Source: CALBPI01 sp039821605 (GTDB taxonomy: Bacteria; Pseudomonadota; Gammaproteobacteria; Steroidobacterales; Woeseiaceae). From it: a stretch of DNA of 64,000 nucleotides. The DNA is taken from contig JBCBNV010000002.1 in NCBI GenBank assembly GCA_039821605.1, positions 434,001 to 498,000 on the forward strand, in the 5' to 3' direction. The notes below the pieces were generated by a model that saw only the letters and a program-made list of their open reading frames with translations, did no database searches and was not told the DNA's origin. Made by a program: the position numbers and the translations under genes. Positions 49,760-59,368 of this stretch are shown here, piece after piece. The stretch's first letter is position 1. Each line of letters begins with the position of its first letter.

Positions 49760-51273
49760 TGATGCGCGGCGCGTCTGTCTTGCTTGGCACGGTGATGATT
49801 GCGGCGTGTGCGACGCCCGTCGCAGACCACGTTGCCGAGCCCAAGGTGCCGGGACCCGCGCGGGTCACGCTGGAACGAACACTGGGTGCGATTTGCGCCA
49901 TCGATGGTCCTGTCGCGGGACTCGAGTGCACGTACCCGGCGCCATCCTCGGTCGCGCGCAACGCGATGATCGAGGTCAACTCTAATGCCGACATCATCGC
50001 CGACCGGCTCGACGCCACGCCGTCACTGGGGCCGCTGCACGGCGTGCCCGTCGCGCTCAAAGACAACATCGAAACGGGCGACTGGATGCGAACGACGGCG
50101 GGTTCGCTGGCGCTCATTAACCACCGCGCTGCAAGGGACGCACATCTCGTTACGCGCCTGCGCGATGCGGGCGTCGTCATCGTCGGCAAGACGAACCTCA
50201 GCGAGTGGGCAAACTTTCGTTCCACGCAATCTGTCAGCGGCTGGAGTAGCGTGGGCGGGCAGACTCGCCACGCGCTTGACCCCGCGCGCAACCCCTGTGG
50301 CTCATCGAGTGGCTCGGCGGTCGCCGTTGCCACGGGCATCGTGCCGCTGGCCGTGGGTACCGAGACCGACGGCTCGATTATCTGCCCCGCGTCAATTAAT
50401 GGCATCGTCGGCATCAAGCCCACGTTGGGTCTCGTCAGTCGCTCGGGCATCGTCCCGCTGTCGTTGTCGCAGGACACGGCCGGGCCCATGGCGCGCGATG
50501 TGAAGAGCGCGGCCTTGCTGCTGGCCGCCATGGCGGGCACCGACCCCGATGACGCGGCGACACAACGCATCCCCGAGGGCCTGCTGCCGCTAACCCCCGA
50601 CTTTCGCGACGACGCCCTGGCTGGAAAGCGTATCGGTGTGCTGCGCAGCTACGGTGGCGCGGGCAATGTCCCCGCCGTGGAGGCCGCCTACACACGATCG
50701 CTGGCCCGGCTCGAGGCGGCGGGAGCCGTGCTCGTTGATCCCATTGAGATCGACACGACGGGCATGGGCGCGGCGGAGTACGCCGTGCTGTTGCACGAGT
50801 TTCGCGACGACCTCGACGCCTACCTCGAGGCGCGGCTTATGATTCCCGATTCACTGGCAGAGCTCATCGCTTTCAATGAGGCCAACGCCGATGCCGTGAT
50901 GCCGCACTTCGGGCAGGAGATCTTCCTGGCCGCGGAGGCCACGGGTGGGCGCGCCGCGCCCGAGTATGCCGAGGCTTTGGCCCGTTCGAAATCGATCTCG
51001 CGCGGCGGCCTCGACGGTGCCTTCGACACGCATGAACTCGATGCGATTGTCGCGCCGTCCAACGGACCGGCCTGGCCCACGGACTACGAGAACGGCGATG
51101 GCTTTAGCGTCGGCTCGTCGTCGCTGGCCGCGGTCTCGGGCTACCCGTCGATCACCGTGCCCGCCGGCGCCGCCGCCGGCCTGCCGCTTGGTCTGTCGTT
51201 CATCGGCCTCGAGTGGCATGATCGCGAAATCGTCGAGTTCGCGTTCGCATTCGAACAAGTCCGCAAGGACTGA
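49756..51273 (+). CDS. Exported amidase (amidase-signature family, lipoprotein)
   Basis: A 505-residue amidase. The Ser-Ser-Lys triad is present: Lys102 in VALKDNIETG, the cis-Ser in CGSSSGSAVAVA (about Ser183) and the nucleophile Ser207 in GTETDGSIICPA. An N-terminal lipobox MIAACAT suggests a lipoprotein anchored in the envelope, unlike GatA. The C-terminus ends with YPSITVPAGAAAGLPLGLSF. Its ATG overlaps the hydroxylase stop. In the run FAH, hydroxylase, amidase it could release an acid from an external amide. Confidence 0.9.
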   Translation: MMMRGASVLLGTVMIAACATPVADHVAEPKVPGPARVTLERTLGAICAIDGPVAGLECTYPAPSSVARNAMIEVNSNADIIADRLDATPSLGPLHGVPVALKDNIETGDWMRTTAGSLALINHRAARDAHLVTRLRDAGVVIVGKTNLSEWANFRSTQSVSGWSSVGGQTRHALDPARNPCGSSSGSAVAVATGIVPLAVGTETDGSIICPASINGIVGIKPTLGLVSRSGIVPLSLSQDTAGPMARDVKSAALLLAAMAGTDPDDAATQRIPEGLLPLTPDFRDDALAGKRIGVLRSYGGAGNVPAVEAAYTRSLARLEAAGAVLVDPIEIDTTGMGAAEYAVLLHEFRDDLDAYLEARLMIPDSLAELIAFNEANADAVMPHFGQEIFLAAEATGGRAAPEYAEALARSKSISRGGLDGAFDTHELDAIVAPSNGPAWPTDYENGDGFSVGSSSLAAVSGYPSITVPAGAAAGLPLGLSFIGLEWHDREIVEFAFAFEQVRKD

Positions 51274-51331
51274 CACCCCGATCATCATCCAGCACGGGCT
51301 GCGGTATGCTGACCGCAGTGGGAGCTTTTTC

Positions 51332-53170
51332 ATGACGGCATTACGTTACATCACGATTTCGGCTGCGTTGTTGCTGCTCGCGTCCTGCGGTGGCGGCGGC
51401 GGTGGCGGTGGCGGCAGCACGCCGCCGCCAACGGGGGGCGGTGGTGGCGCACCCCCGGCGCCGAGTCCTGTCGACACCTTGCGCGATAGCCTCGAGGGTT
51501 TGTCACTAAGCGCGTTCTACGATGTGTCGTACAAGGCGCTGCTGGCACGCGACCCGGAACAGGTGGTCTCGCTCGGTCTCGAGGATGACATCGACGTCGC
51601 CGGTCAGCTCAACAATCTGTCTCGCGACTACGCGCTTGAGACGATCGCGATGCACGGTGTCGTGCGCGACGCGCTCAACGGCTACGACCGGTCCGCACTG
51701 GCACCTGCCGACCAGATCACCTGGGACGTGTACGCCTGGTACCTCGACAGCGTCATCGACGATGAGCCGTTCATCGACTACCACTTCCTCGCGACCTATT
51801 CGCTGATTGGCGAACAGAACCAGACGCAGCGGTTCTTTGCCGATATCCAGCCGTTCGAAAATGAGGCCGACGCCGAGGCTTATCTCGCACGACTGCGCCG
51901 CGTCGATGACAAGTTCTTCCAGCTCACGCAGCGGCTGACGGCGTCGCGCGATGCGGGCATCGTGGAACCGGCGTTGACGATGAACGTTGCGATTCAGGGT
52001 CTCGATGAGACTCTCGCATTCTCGCTCACGGGCAACCCGTACTTCACGACCTTCAATGCCAAGATCGGTGCGCTGGCGGGGGTGACGAGCCTGCGTAAGA
52101 ACGAGCTCCGGGACGAGGCACTCAACGCCGTCGGCGGCAGCGTAATTCCCGCCTATCAGAACCTGCGAAGCACGCTGGCCACGCTCGTGACCTCGGCGCC
52201 GGCTGAAATCGGTGTGGGGCAGTACCCGCAGGGAGAGGCGTTCTACGCCGAGCGCCTGGCTTACTTCACGTCGAGCTCGCTGACGCCGGCCGAGGTGCAT
52301 CAGCTTGGCCTCGATGCGCTCGTCGGAATTGGTGCGGCGCTGGCGGACCGGTTTGCGACGCTCGGCTATCCGGCTGCGGAACCTTTGGCCGAATCGATCG
52401 AACGCGTGTCCACGGACGGCGGTGTCGTGGCCGCAGCCGATGCAGTTGCCGTGTACGAGGCGCTCATCGACGCGGCGCGCGACGACATGGTGGGTTCGTT
52501 CAATGTGTTTCCCACAGCCGACGTGGTGGTTATTGGCGGGCCAACGGGCGGCTTCTACATCCGTCCCTCGCTCGACGGGTCGCGGCCCGGCGCGTTTTAC
52601 GCGAGCACTGTCAATGACGTGCCCGCGTTCACGATGCCGACGTTGACCTATCACGAGGCGTTGCCCGGGCATCACTACCAGATCGCGCTTGCCATGGAGC
52701 AAGACGTACCCCTGTTCCGCAAGGTCGTGGGCGCGACGTCGTACATTGAGGGCTGGGGTCTTTACGCCGAGCGCGTGGCTTCCGATCTTGACTGGTATGC
52801 CGGCGACATCTATGGCGATGTGGGTCGCCTGCATTTCGAGGCGCTTCGTGCGGCCCGGCTGGTCATCGACACGGGCATCCACGCCTTCGGGTGGAGTTTC
52901 GACGAAGCGACCGACTTCGGTGTCGAGAACGTCGGCTCGACGCTGGGCGGTGCACAGGGTGCTGCGGCTCGCTACAGCGTGTGGCCCGGACAAGCCACGG
53001 CGTATTACGTTGGTCTTCTGAAAATTCTCGAGCTGCGCGAACGCGCGCAGACAGAGCTCGGTGGCGACTTCAATCTGGCCGCATTCCACGATGTGGTTGT
53101 CGGCAGTGGTGCCGTGCCGCTCGACGTGCTCGAGATCATCGTCGACGACTGGATCGCGTCCCAGCTCTAA
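51332..53170 (+). CDS. DUF885 lipoprotein, putative metallopeptidase
   Basis: A 612-residue lipoprotein. After the lipobox LLASC come nine consecutive Gly, then a Pro/Gly linker of some 25 residues. The body is the all-helical DUF885 domain with the metal motif TYHEALPGHHYQIAL and the downstream YIEGWGLYAERV, and GQATAYYVGLLKILEL near the end. Members act as zinc carboxypeptidases or dipeptidases. GGGAG precedes ATG 51332. It lies 58 bases after the amidase gene and may share its operon. It has a distant relative at 28.8 kb. Confidence 0.88.
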   Translation: MTALRYITISAALLLLASCGGGGGGGGGSTPPPTGGGGGAPPAPSPVDTLRDSLEGLSLSAFYDVSYKALLARDPEQVVSLGLEDDIDVAGQLNNLSRDYALETIAMHGVVRDALNGYDRSALAPADQITWDVYAWYLDSVIDDEPFIDYHFLATYSLIGEQNQTQRFFADIQPFENEADAEAYLARLRRVDDKFFQLTQRLTASRDAGIVEPALTMNVAIQGLDETLAFSLTGNPYFTTFNAKIGALAGVTSLRKNELRDEALNAVGGSVIPAYQNLRSTLATLVTSAPAEIGVGQYPQGEAFYAERLAYFTSSSLTPAEVHQLGLDALVGIGAALADRFATLGYPAAEPLAESIERVSTDGGVVAAADAVAVYEALIDAARDDMVGSFNVFPTADVVVIGGPTGGFYIRPSLDGSRPGAFYASTVNDVPAFTMPTLTYHEALPGHHYQIALAMEQDVPLFRKVVGATSYIEGWGLYAERVASDLDWYAGDIYGDVGRLHFEALRAARLVIDTGIHAFGWSFDEATDFGVENVGSTLGGAQGAAARYSVWPGQATAYYVGLLKILELRERAQTELGGDFNLAAFHDVVVGSGAVPLDVLEIIVDDWIASQL

Positions 53171-53179
53171 CGCGAACGC

Positions 53180-53839
53180 TCACCAGGGCAGGGGGTAGCC
53201 CTCTGCGTGCCAGAAGCTGCCCGTCGTGGTGAGGTCAAGGGCATCCATGCGTTCGATAAGCCCGCGCGCGGCATCCGCTGCGTCGATGCCGCGGCCGCCG
53301 GTCATGCGCGTGGCGACGAGTCCGGGGTGCAGGAGTGCGACGGCGATCCCGCGACCGCGCAGGTCGTGGGAGAGATTCTTGCCGACCATGTTCACGGCCG
53401 CTTTCGACACGCGGTAGCCGTAATTGTTGCCCGAACCATTGTCGTCAATAGAGCCGACGCGGCTCGAGACGATGCCAACACGTGCGCCCGGAGACAGGAC
53501 GGGCACCAATGCGCGGATGATACGCAGCGGCCCCAGCGTGTTGACCTCGAACTGGCGCCGCATCGCGTCGAGCGAGAGACTTTCGAAGTGATCGCTCTCG
53601 AGAATCCCGGCGTTGTGGATCACAAGGTCGGGTGGCGTGTCGGCAATGACGTCTGCAAGGTGGTTTGCCGCAATGTCATCGGTGACATCGACATCGTCAA
53701 TGATCCGTGCGCCGATCTGCGCCAGTGCCGGGTCCGAAGTGCGCACGGTGCCGATCACCCGGTCGCCGCGCTCCACGAGTTGGCGCAGGAGCTCGCGGCC
53801 GATGCCGCGACTTGCACCCACGACCAGCGCCGTACTCAT
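53180..53839 (-). CDS. Short-chain dehydrogenase/reductase
   Basis: A 219-residue SDR: TALVVGASRGIGRELLRQL is the nucleotide-binding motif, then IHNAGIL and YGYRVSKAAVNMV with the catalytic Tyr-Lys. It resembles the C-factor (CsgA)/YciK-type small SDRs. ATG 53839 overlaps the end of the upstream serine hydrolase gene (ATGA), so the two form an operon. The longer frame to 53908 is not supported. It ends 9 bases from the convergent DUF885 gene. Confidence 0.88.
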   Translation of the reverse strand: MSTALVVGASRGIGRELLRQLVERGDRVIGTVRTSDPALAQIGARIIDDVDVTDDIAANHLADVIADTPPDLVIHNAGILESDHFESLSLDAMRRQFEVNTLGPLRIIRALVPVLSPGARVGIVSSRVGSIDDNGSGNNYGYRVSKAAVNMVGKNLSHDLRGRGIAVALLHPGLVATRMTGGRGIDAADAARGLIERMDALDLTTTGSFWHAEGYPLPW

Positions 53840-54981
53840 GTTGCGTCGGGTGCTGCGTCTGGCAGCAGCGCGAGGGCGCCCGCGACGTAGTCTTCCAGCT
53901 TCTTCCAACCGCCCTCACTCGTGCGCCCCAATCGGACGACGACGAGGTCGTGTTCGGGGGCGACGATTATGAACTGACCGAGGTGGCCCGAGAAGTAGTA
54001 GAAGGCTGGGTCCGCCTTGTAGTTCATCCAGGTCGAGTAACCGTAGTAGTCCGTGGCGCGCGGGGTCCGCATGCGCTCGATGAAGCCCGCGTCGATGAGC
54101 TGTCGGCCGTCCCAGTTGCCGTCCTGCAACAGGAGTTGGCCGAGCTTCGCGTAATTGCGCGCATTGGTGTTGATGCAGCAATAGGCGAGCTCCATGCCTT
54201 CGCCGTCGATGTGCCAGACCGCGTCATCGTTCATGCCCAACGGCTGCCACAAGGTCTCGGACAGGTAGTCCGACAGCGTGGTGCCGGGTCGTGCGCGCTC
54301 GAGTGCACGCGACAACGACACCGCGAGCAGCTGCGTGGACGCGCTCGAGTAATAGAAGTGGGTTTCGGGTTCGTGCGAGAAGCGGCCCCCAAGTACAAAC
54401 GACTCGACGTCGTCACCGTAGAGCAATTCGACGGTCGGACTGAAGGGGCTGTAGTAGTGCTCGTCCCAGTCGTAACCCGAGGTCATCGTCGACAGGGAGC
54501 CGAGCGTAGCCTTCTGCCCCATCGGGTCATCGGAAAACTCGGGCAACAGTGCCGTCAGCGGTTGCTCAAGGTCGCCGATGATGCCGTCTTCCAAAGCCCG
54601 ACCGACGAGCAGCGTCAGCACGGTTTTCGCCATCGAAAACGAATTGGTGCGGCTGTTGGCCGCGTAGCCCTGGAAGTACTGCTCCGCGAGCAGCTTGCCC
54701 TGGTGAACCACGAGGAATGCGACCGCATCTCCGTCGACGAGTGACGTCGCGAATGCGTCGGGCAGCGCGTCGCGGTAGTCGGGATGCAGCGGCCAGGGCT
54801 GCGCGTCACCTGCGTCAATATTGCGGGTGTCGAATACCGTGTGATCGTCGATGTTGGCCGTCGCGTGGCCGGCCAGATACGTGCGGGCGAGTGCCGTAAA
54901 GATGTAGCCGTGCCCGGACAGCAGCAGGGCAAGGCTCGCAATGACGGGCAGCGCGCCAAGCCCGAGGATGAATTTTTTCAT
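53836..54981 (-). CDS. Beta-lactamase-fold serine hydrolase (class C-like)
   Basis: A 381-residue protein with an N-terminal hydrophobic segment that can be a signal anchor (FILGLGALPVIASLALLLSG). The serine is in SFSMAKT (SxxK), the Tyr in YYSSAST, where most have YxN, and the third motif is GHLGQF. This pattern fits the family of EstB/AmpH-like esterases and peptidases more than true AmpC. It should act in the periplasm. It overlaps the SDR gene downstream. Confidence 0.85.
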   Translation of the reverse strand: MKKFILGLGALPVIASLALLLSGHGYIFTALARTYLAGHATANIDDHTVFDTRNIDAGDAQPWPLHPDYRDALPDAFATSLVDGDAVAFLVVHQGKLLAEQYFQGYAANSRTNSFSMAKTVLTLLVGRALEDGIIGDLEQPLTALLPEFSDDPMGQKATLGSLSTMTSGYDWDEHYYSPFSPTVELLYGDDVESFVLGGRFSHEPETHFYYSSASTQLLAVSLSRALERARPGTTLSDYLSETLWQPLGMNDDAVWHIDGEGMELAYCCINTNARNYAKLGQLLLQDGNWDGRQLIDAGFIERMRTPRATDYYGYSTWMNYKADPAFYYFSGHLGQFIIVAPEHDLVVVRLGRTSEGGWKKLEDYVAGALALLPDAAPDAT

Positions 54982-55011
54982 CGCACGAGCTTAGCAGACA
55001 CTGCCTTGTGC

Positions 55012-55578
55012 TCAGAACCGGTAGAGCACCCCGACCGAGAGCATTGAGACGTCGGTGTCATCGAGATCGTAGACCTCGTACTCGCCGCGCACCTCGAGCG
55101 GACCAAGGCCGAACGCGGCGCCGATGCCGTAGCCCAGATCGGTACCGTCGTCATCGGCGTCGAAGCCCGCGAGAGCGGCCTCAGCTTCCCAGGCGATCAC
55201 ACCCAGCTTGCCGTAGAGGTCGATGAGCCCGGCGTTGAAGGTCGCGATGCCCCAGGCGTTGATGCCTGTCGTGTCGACGGTTAGATCGTCTCCTAGTATA
55301 TCGATTTCTGGTTGTCCGAAATCGACGTAACCCGCTTCGAGCGCGATGTCGAAGAAGGGCAGGTCGAAGGTGTAGCCCGCGAAGATCTTGGTTGCCGTGT
55401 CGTCTTCGTCGAAGCTCGACGGGACGCCGGGTATACCCGTGTCGCCGAGTTCTGCTTCGATGGTTGCGCCACCGGCGCCCGCGCCGATGTAGAAACCCGA
55501 GTCTGCGGCGGCCAAGCCGGGGACCAGCAGGCAGGCCAGCCCGGCGCCCGCAATTCGCAGATGTCGCTTGATGTTCAT
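55012..55578 (-). CDS. Small outer-membrane beta-barrel protein
   Basis: A 188-residue protein: signal peptide to GLAAA, then alternating strands as in OmpA/OmpX-like 8-strand barrels (DSGFYIGAGAGGATIEAEL, KIFAGYTFDLPFFDIALEAG, FGLGPLEVRGEYEVYDL) and the C-terminal SVGVLYRF with the terminal Phe needed for Bam-mediated insertion. Loops are acidic. It is divergent from the nuclease gene. Role unknown: adhesion, permeability or surface charge. Confidence 0.82.
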   Translation of the reverse strand: MNIKRHLRIAGAGLACLLVPGLAAADSGFYIGAGAGGATIEAELGDTGIPGVPSSFDEDDTATKIFAGYTFDLPFFDIALEAGYVDFGQPEIDILGDDLTVDTTGINAWGIATFNAGLIDLYGKLGVIAWEAEAALAGFDADDDGTDLGYGIGAAFGLGPLEVRGEYEVYDLDDTDVSMLSVGVLYRF

Positions 55579-55779
55579 TGCCTAACTCCTTGTTGGTGCG
55601 GCGTAGATGCCGACCATGGCTGCGATACTGCCGGCTTCCTGTTGCGGTGCCGTGACGCCGGTCTCGTTTTACGTGGCCGCGAATCATCTAACTGTCACAG
55701 CGATTTGTCATACTCTAGATCAGTAACGTCGCTTGCGCGGCGTGAACAAGAACAAAGACGACAGGTTCCGGGAGAGACC

Positions 55780-58700
55780 ATGTACGCCACCTTTTCGCGC
55801 CGCATCGCGGCAGCTCTACTGTTATGCATCGCACTGACCGCCGGCCGTGCACAGGCACAGGACCTCGTGATCTCGGGTGTCGTTGACGGCCCGCTGCCGG
55901 GCGGTGTGCCCAAGGCCGTGGAGCTCTATGCGGTCAATGACATTGCGGATCTGTCCGCCTGGGGTGTGAGCTCAGCCAACAACGGTAACGGTGCCACCGG
56001 TGCGCCCGAGTTTGTGTTCCCCGCGGTCGCCGTGTCGGCGGGCAGTTTTGTCTATCTGGCGTCGGAAAGCAGCAACTTCGAGGCGTTCTTCGGTTTCGCC
56101 CCCGACTACGTGAGCAACGCGGCGTCGATTAACGGTGACGACGCCATCGAGTTGTTTCAGAACGGACTCGTCGTCGATGTCTTCGGTGAGGTGACCGTGG
56201 ACGGCAGTGGTCAGCCCTGGGAGTACCGCGACGGCTGGGCCTACCGCATCGCGGAGACAGGACCCGATGGCACCACGTTTGTGCTCGCGAACTGGACCTT
56301 TAGTGGGCCGGACGCGCTCGACGGCGAGACCACGAATGATACGGCCGCAACGCCATTCCCGATCGCGACCTACAGTAATGCGGGCGGCGACGCCGCGCCC
56401 GCCGTCATCGCGACGAGCCCGAGCAACGGCGAAACGGGCGTTGCGGCGGACACAGCGATCACGGTTCAGTTCAGCGAGCCCGTGCTCGTGTCCGCATCCG
56501 CATTTGCACTGACCTGCACGGACACGGGCGCACGCAGCCTGTCACCGTCCAGCGCCGACAGCACGCTCTTTACGCTCTCGATTGCCGGCGAGCTGGCCGA
56601 CGGCGAGTCCTGCACACTCCTGGTCTCGGCCGCCGCCGTGACCGATATCGATGCCGACGATCCGCCCGACAATCCGGCCGGCGATACCAGCGTCACATTC
56701 ACCGTGGCGCAAGCCGGCATCAGCGGCGTCATCATCAATGAAATTCACGCCGATCCTGATTCTGGCCAGGGCGATGCCAACGGCGATGGCACGCCGCAGT
56801 TCTCGCAGGACGAGTTTGTCGAAATCGTGAACACTACCGGCGCCGCGCTCGACGTGTCGGGCTGGGGTCTTGCGGATGGCTTCACCACACGCCACGTGTT
56901 CCCTGCAGGCACAGTCATCGAAGACCAGTGCGCGATCGTCGTGTTCGGCGGCGGCACCCCTACGGGCAGCTTCGGTGGCGCCCAGGCGCAGGTCGCCAGT
57001 GGCGGCTCGCTGGGCCTCAACAATGGCGGGGACACAGTCACAGTGTCGACGCCTTCGGGCGTCGTCGCGGCCAGCGAAAGCTACGGCAGTGCCGGCGGTG
57101 CCAACCAATCGTTGACCCGCGCGCCAGACCTCACGGGTGACTTCGTACAGCACCTGTCCGTCGCCGATGCACGATTCTCTCCGGGCACGACGCTTGACGG
57201 CACGCCGTTTGCGGGATGTGCGCCGGCAGTGCCCACGGTGACGGTCGCGCAAGTGCAGGGCGATGGCCCGGCAACCCCGCTTGCGGGCCAGACCGTGCGA
57301 GTCGAGGGTGTCGTCACGGGCGACTTCCAGGACGGTGATCCAGACAACACGCGCAACCTGCGCGGATTCTACCTGCAGGACCTCGTTGCCGATGGCAATG
57401 CCGCCACGTCGGATGGCGTCTTCGTATTCGATGGCAGCAACCCGGGGCTCGATGTGGCCGTCGGTGACCGCGTTGCTGTCACCGGTAATGCCGTCGAGTT
57501 CTTTGGTGAGACGCAGATCGCGGCGTCCGGCGTGGAGCTGCTCGGAACAGCTTCGTTGCCGGCGCCCGCGCTGATCACGCTGCCGAGCGCAGCCGTGCTC
57601 CTGGGTGAGGATGGCGAGTACATTCCCGACCTCGAGGCTTTCGAAGGGATGCTGGTCGAGATTGCCGGGCCACTCGTGGTTACGGATCTGTTCAACCTCG
57701 ACCGTTTTGGCGAGATGCACCTCGTCGCCGGTGGCCGCCCGCAGCAGTTTACGAACATCAATGCGCCCGACGCGGTGGCGCTCGACGCGTATCTTCAAGA
57801 CCTGGGTAGTCGCAGCGTCATGCTCGACGACGGTCAGTCGGTACAAAATCCCGACCCGATCCGCTACCCGCCGCCGGGCCTGCCCAATACGACGGGTGCC
57901 GTCGTGCGCAGCGGTGACACGGTAACGGGTCTTGTCGGCAACCTGCGTTTCAGCCGCGGCAGCGGCGGCTCTGGGGACGCTCTGTACCGGCTCATGCCCA
58001 CTGGGGAGCCGCAGTTTTCGCCCGACAATCCGCGGCCCGAAGTGCCCGCGGTTGCGGGTGCGCTGCGCGTCGCCGCACTCAATGCGCTCAATTTCTTCAC
58101 GACGATCGATGAGCCCGGCTCGAGCTGCGGTCCGTCGGCCATCGGTTGCCGGGGCGCGGACAACGCGCTTGAGTTTGAGCGTCAGCTCGCGAAGCTCGTG
58201 TTGGCCGTGACCGCGATTGACGCCGACGTAATCGGGCTCATCGAGATTGAGAACAATGCCGAGGCGTCGCTTGCGGTACTCGCGGGCGCGCTCAACGACG
58301 CCGCGGGCGCCGAGGACTGGGACTACATCGCCACCGGTACCATCGGTGGCGACGCGATCAAGGTCGGCCTGCTGTTCAAGTCGGCCGAGGCCACGCCCGT
58401 GGGGGATTTCGCGGTGCTCGATTCGAGTGTTGACGCGCGTTTCATCGACACGCGCAACCGGCCCGTGCTCGCGCAGACGTTTCGTGACGTCGAGACCGCG
58501 GGCCTGGTCACGATTGCCGTGACGCACTTGAAGTCCAAGGGCTCGGCCTGCGACGACATCGGCGACCCGAATACGGGCGACGGTCAGGGCAACTGCAATC
58601 TGACGCGCACGAGCGCGTCACTGGCAACGCTCGACTGGCTCGCGACTGACCCGACGGGAAGCGGCAGCGACAACGCCATAGTGATCGGTGACTTCAACGC

Positions 58701-59325
58701 TTACCTGCGTGAGGATCCGCTCGAGGCGTTCCGGGATGCGGGCTGGAGTAATCTGCTCGAGGTATTCGTTGGCCCTGATGCCTACACCTTTATCTTCGAC
58801 CGCCAGCTCGGTGCGCTCGATCACGCGGTGGCCTCGCCGTCGCTGGCGACGCAGATCGTCGACACGGCGATTTGGCACAGCAACACCGATGAAGCGGACG
58901 CCGTCGACTACAACCTCGATTTCGGTCGCAACCCGAATATCTATGATGGGACGTCGCCGGCGCGTGCCTCGGACCACGACGCAGTCATCGTGGGGCTCGA
59001 GCTGATGGGTGACCTTGACGGCGACGGCGTCGAGAACTCGAGCGACCTGTGCCCGGCCACCGTGATCCCCGAATCGGTGCCCGCGATCGAGCTCGGCGCG
59101 GGCCGGTTTGCGCTTGTCGATGGCGATGACATTTTTGATATCGGCGAACCGAACCCGTTTGGCACCGTGCCGTTGCGCGCATCGGACCTGGGTGGCTGTT
59201 CCTGCAGCCAGATCCTGGATGCGCTGGGTGACAGCAGCGACCAGCGTGACTTTGGCTGCGAGATCTCGACGCTCTCGCGGTGGCGGTCCACGCTGCAGCC
59301 GGCGGGCCGCGGCGCACGCCGCTAG
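55780..59325 (+). CDS. Secreted ExeM/NucH-family nuclease
   Basis: An 1181-residue secreted endonuclease. Order: signal peptide (ALLLCIALTAGRAQAQ); a lamin-tail-like domain (VDGPLPGGVPKAVELYAV); an Ig-like domain (SPSNGETGVAADTAI); a second lamin-tail domain (GVIINEIHADPDSGQGDANG); an OB-fold (VEGVVTGDFQDGDPDNTRNL); the EEP nuclease domain (AALNALNFFTT, IGLIEIENN, VTHLKSKG, IVIGDFNAY, SDHDAVIVGLEL), with the typical Mg-dependent His-Asp set. The C-terminal end has DLDGDGVENSSDLCP, a calcium-type repeat, and a Cys motif GGCSCSQIL ... FGCEISTLSRW found in proteins sorted to the surface. GGGAGA precedes ATG 55780. Confidence 0.9.
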   Translation: MYATFSRRIAAALLLCIALTAGRAQAQDLVISGVVDGPLPGGVPKAVELYAVNDIADLSAWGVSSANNGNGATGAPEFVFPAVAVSAGSFVYLASESSNFEAFFGFAPDYVSNAASINGDDAIELFQNGLVVDVFGEVTVDGSGQPWEYRDGWAYRIAETGPDGTTFVLANWTFSGPDALDGETTNDTAATPFPIATYSNAGGDAAPAVIATSPSNGETGVAADTAITVQFSEPVLVSASAFALTCTDTGARSLSPSSADSTLFTLSIAGELADGESCTLLVSAAAVTDIDADDPPDNPAGDTSVTFTVAQAGISGVIINEIHADPDSGQGDANGDGTPQFSQDEFVEIVNTTGAALDVSGWGLADGFTTRHVFPAGTVIEDQCAIVVFGGGTPTGSFGGAQAQVASGGSLGLNNGGDTVTVSTPSGVVAASESYGSAGGANQSLTRAPDLTGDFVQHLSVADARFSPGTTLDGTPFAGCAPAVPTVTVAQVQGDGPATPLAGQTVRVEGVVTGDFQDGDPDNTRNLRGFYLQDLVADGNAATSDGVFVFDGSNPGLDVAVGDRVAVTGNAVEFFGETQIAASGVELLGTASLPAPALITLPSAAVLLGEDGEYIPDLEAFEGMLVEIAGPLVVTDLFNLDRFGEMHLVAGGRPQQFTNINAPDAVALDAYLQDLGSRSVMLDDGQSVQNPDPIRYPPPGLPNTTGAVVRSGDTVTGLVGNLRFSRGSGGSGDALYRLMPTGEPQFSPDNPRPEVPAVAGALRVAALNALNFFTTIDEPGSSCGPSAIGCRGADNALEFERQLAKLVLAVTAIDADVIGLIEIENNAEASLAVLAGALNDAAGAEDWDYIATGTIGGDAIKVGLLFKSAEATPVGDFAVLDSSVDARFIDTRNRPVLAQTFRDVETAGLVTIAVTHLKSKGSACDDIGDPNTGDGQGNCNLTRTSASLATLDWLATDPTGSGSDNAIVIGDFNAYLREDPLEAFRDAGWSNLLEVFVGPDAYTFIFDRQLGALDHAVASPSLATQIVDTAIWHSNTDEADAVDYNLDFGRNPNIYDGTSPARASDHDAVIVGLELMGDLDGDGVENSSDLCPATVIPESVPAIELGAGRFALVDGDDIFDIGEPNPFGTVPLRASDLGGCSCSQILDALGDSSDQRDFGCEISTLSRWRSTLQPAGRGARR

Positions 59326-59340
59326 GGCGACTCTCAGGTT

Positions 59341-59368
59341 GCGCGGCGGCTCAGGCCGCCGCGCGTTT
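59341..59368 (+). terminator. Terminator for the nuclease gene inside the symporter 3' end
   Basis: GCGCGGCGGC (59341-59350), loop TCAG, GCCGCCGCGC (59355-59364): ten perfect pairs, then GTTT on the plus strand. The loop contains the TGA stop of the convergent symporter (59351-59353), so its last Arg/Ala codons form one arm. The T-tract is short. Confidence 0.6.

Noticed and set aside
55692..55710. Possible Pho box before the nuclease (CTGTCA and TTGTCA)
   Set aside because: The repeats are 13 bases apart where PhoB half-sites need 11, and the second is imperfect; attractive for a nuclease but not supported.
56542..58527. 661-codon open frame on the minus strand
   Set aside because: Antisense shadow of the secreted nuclease.
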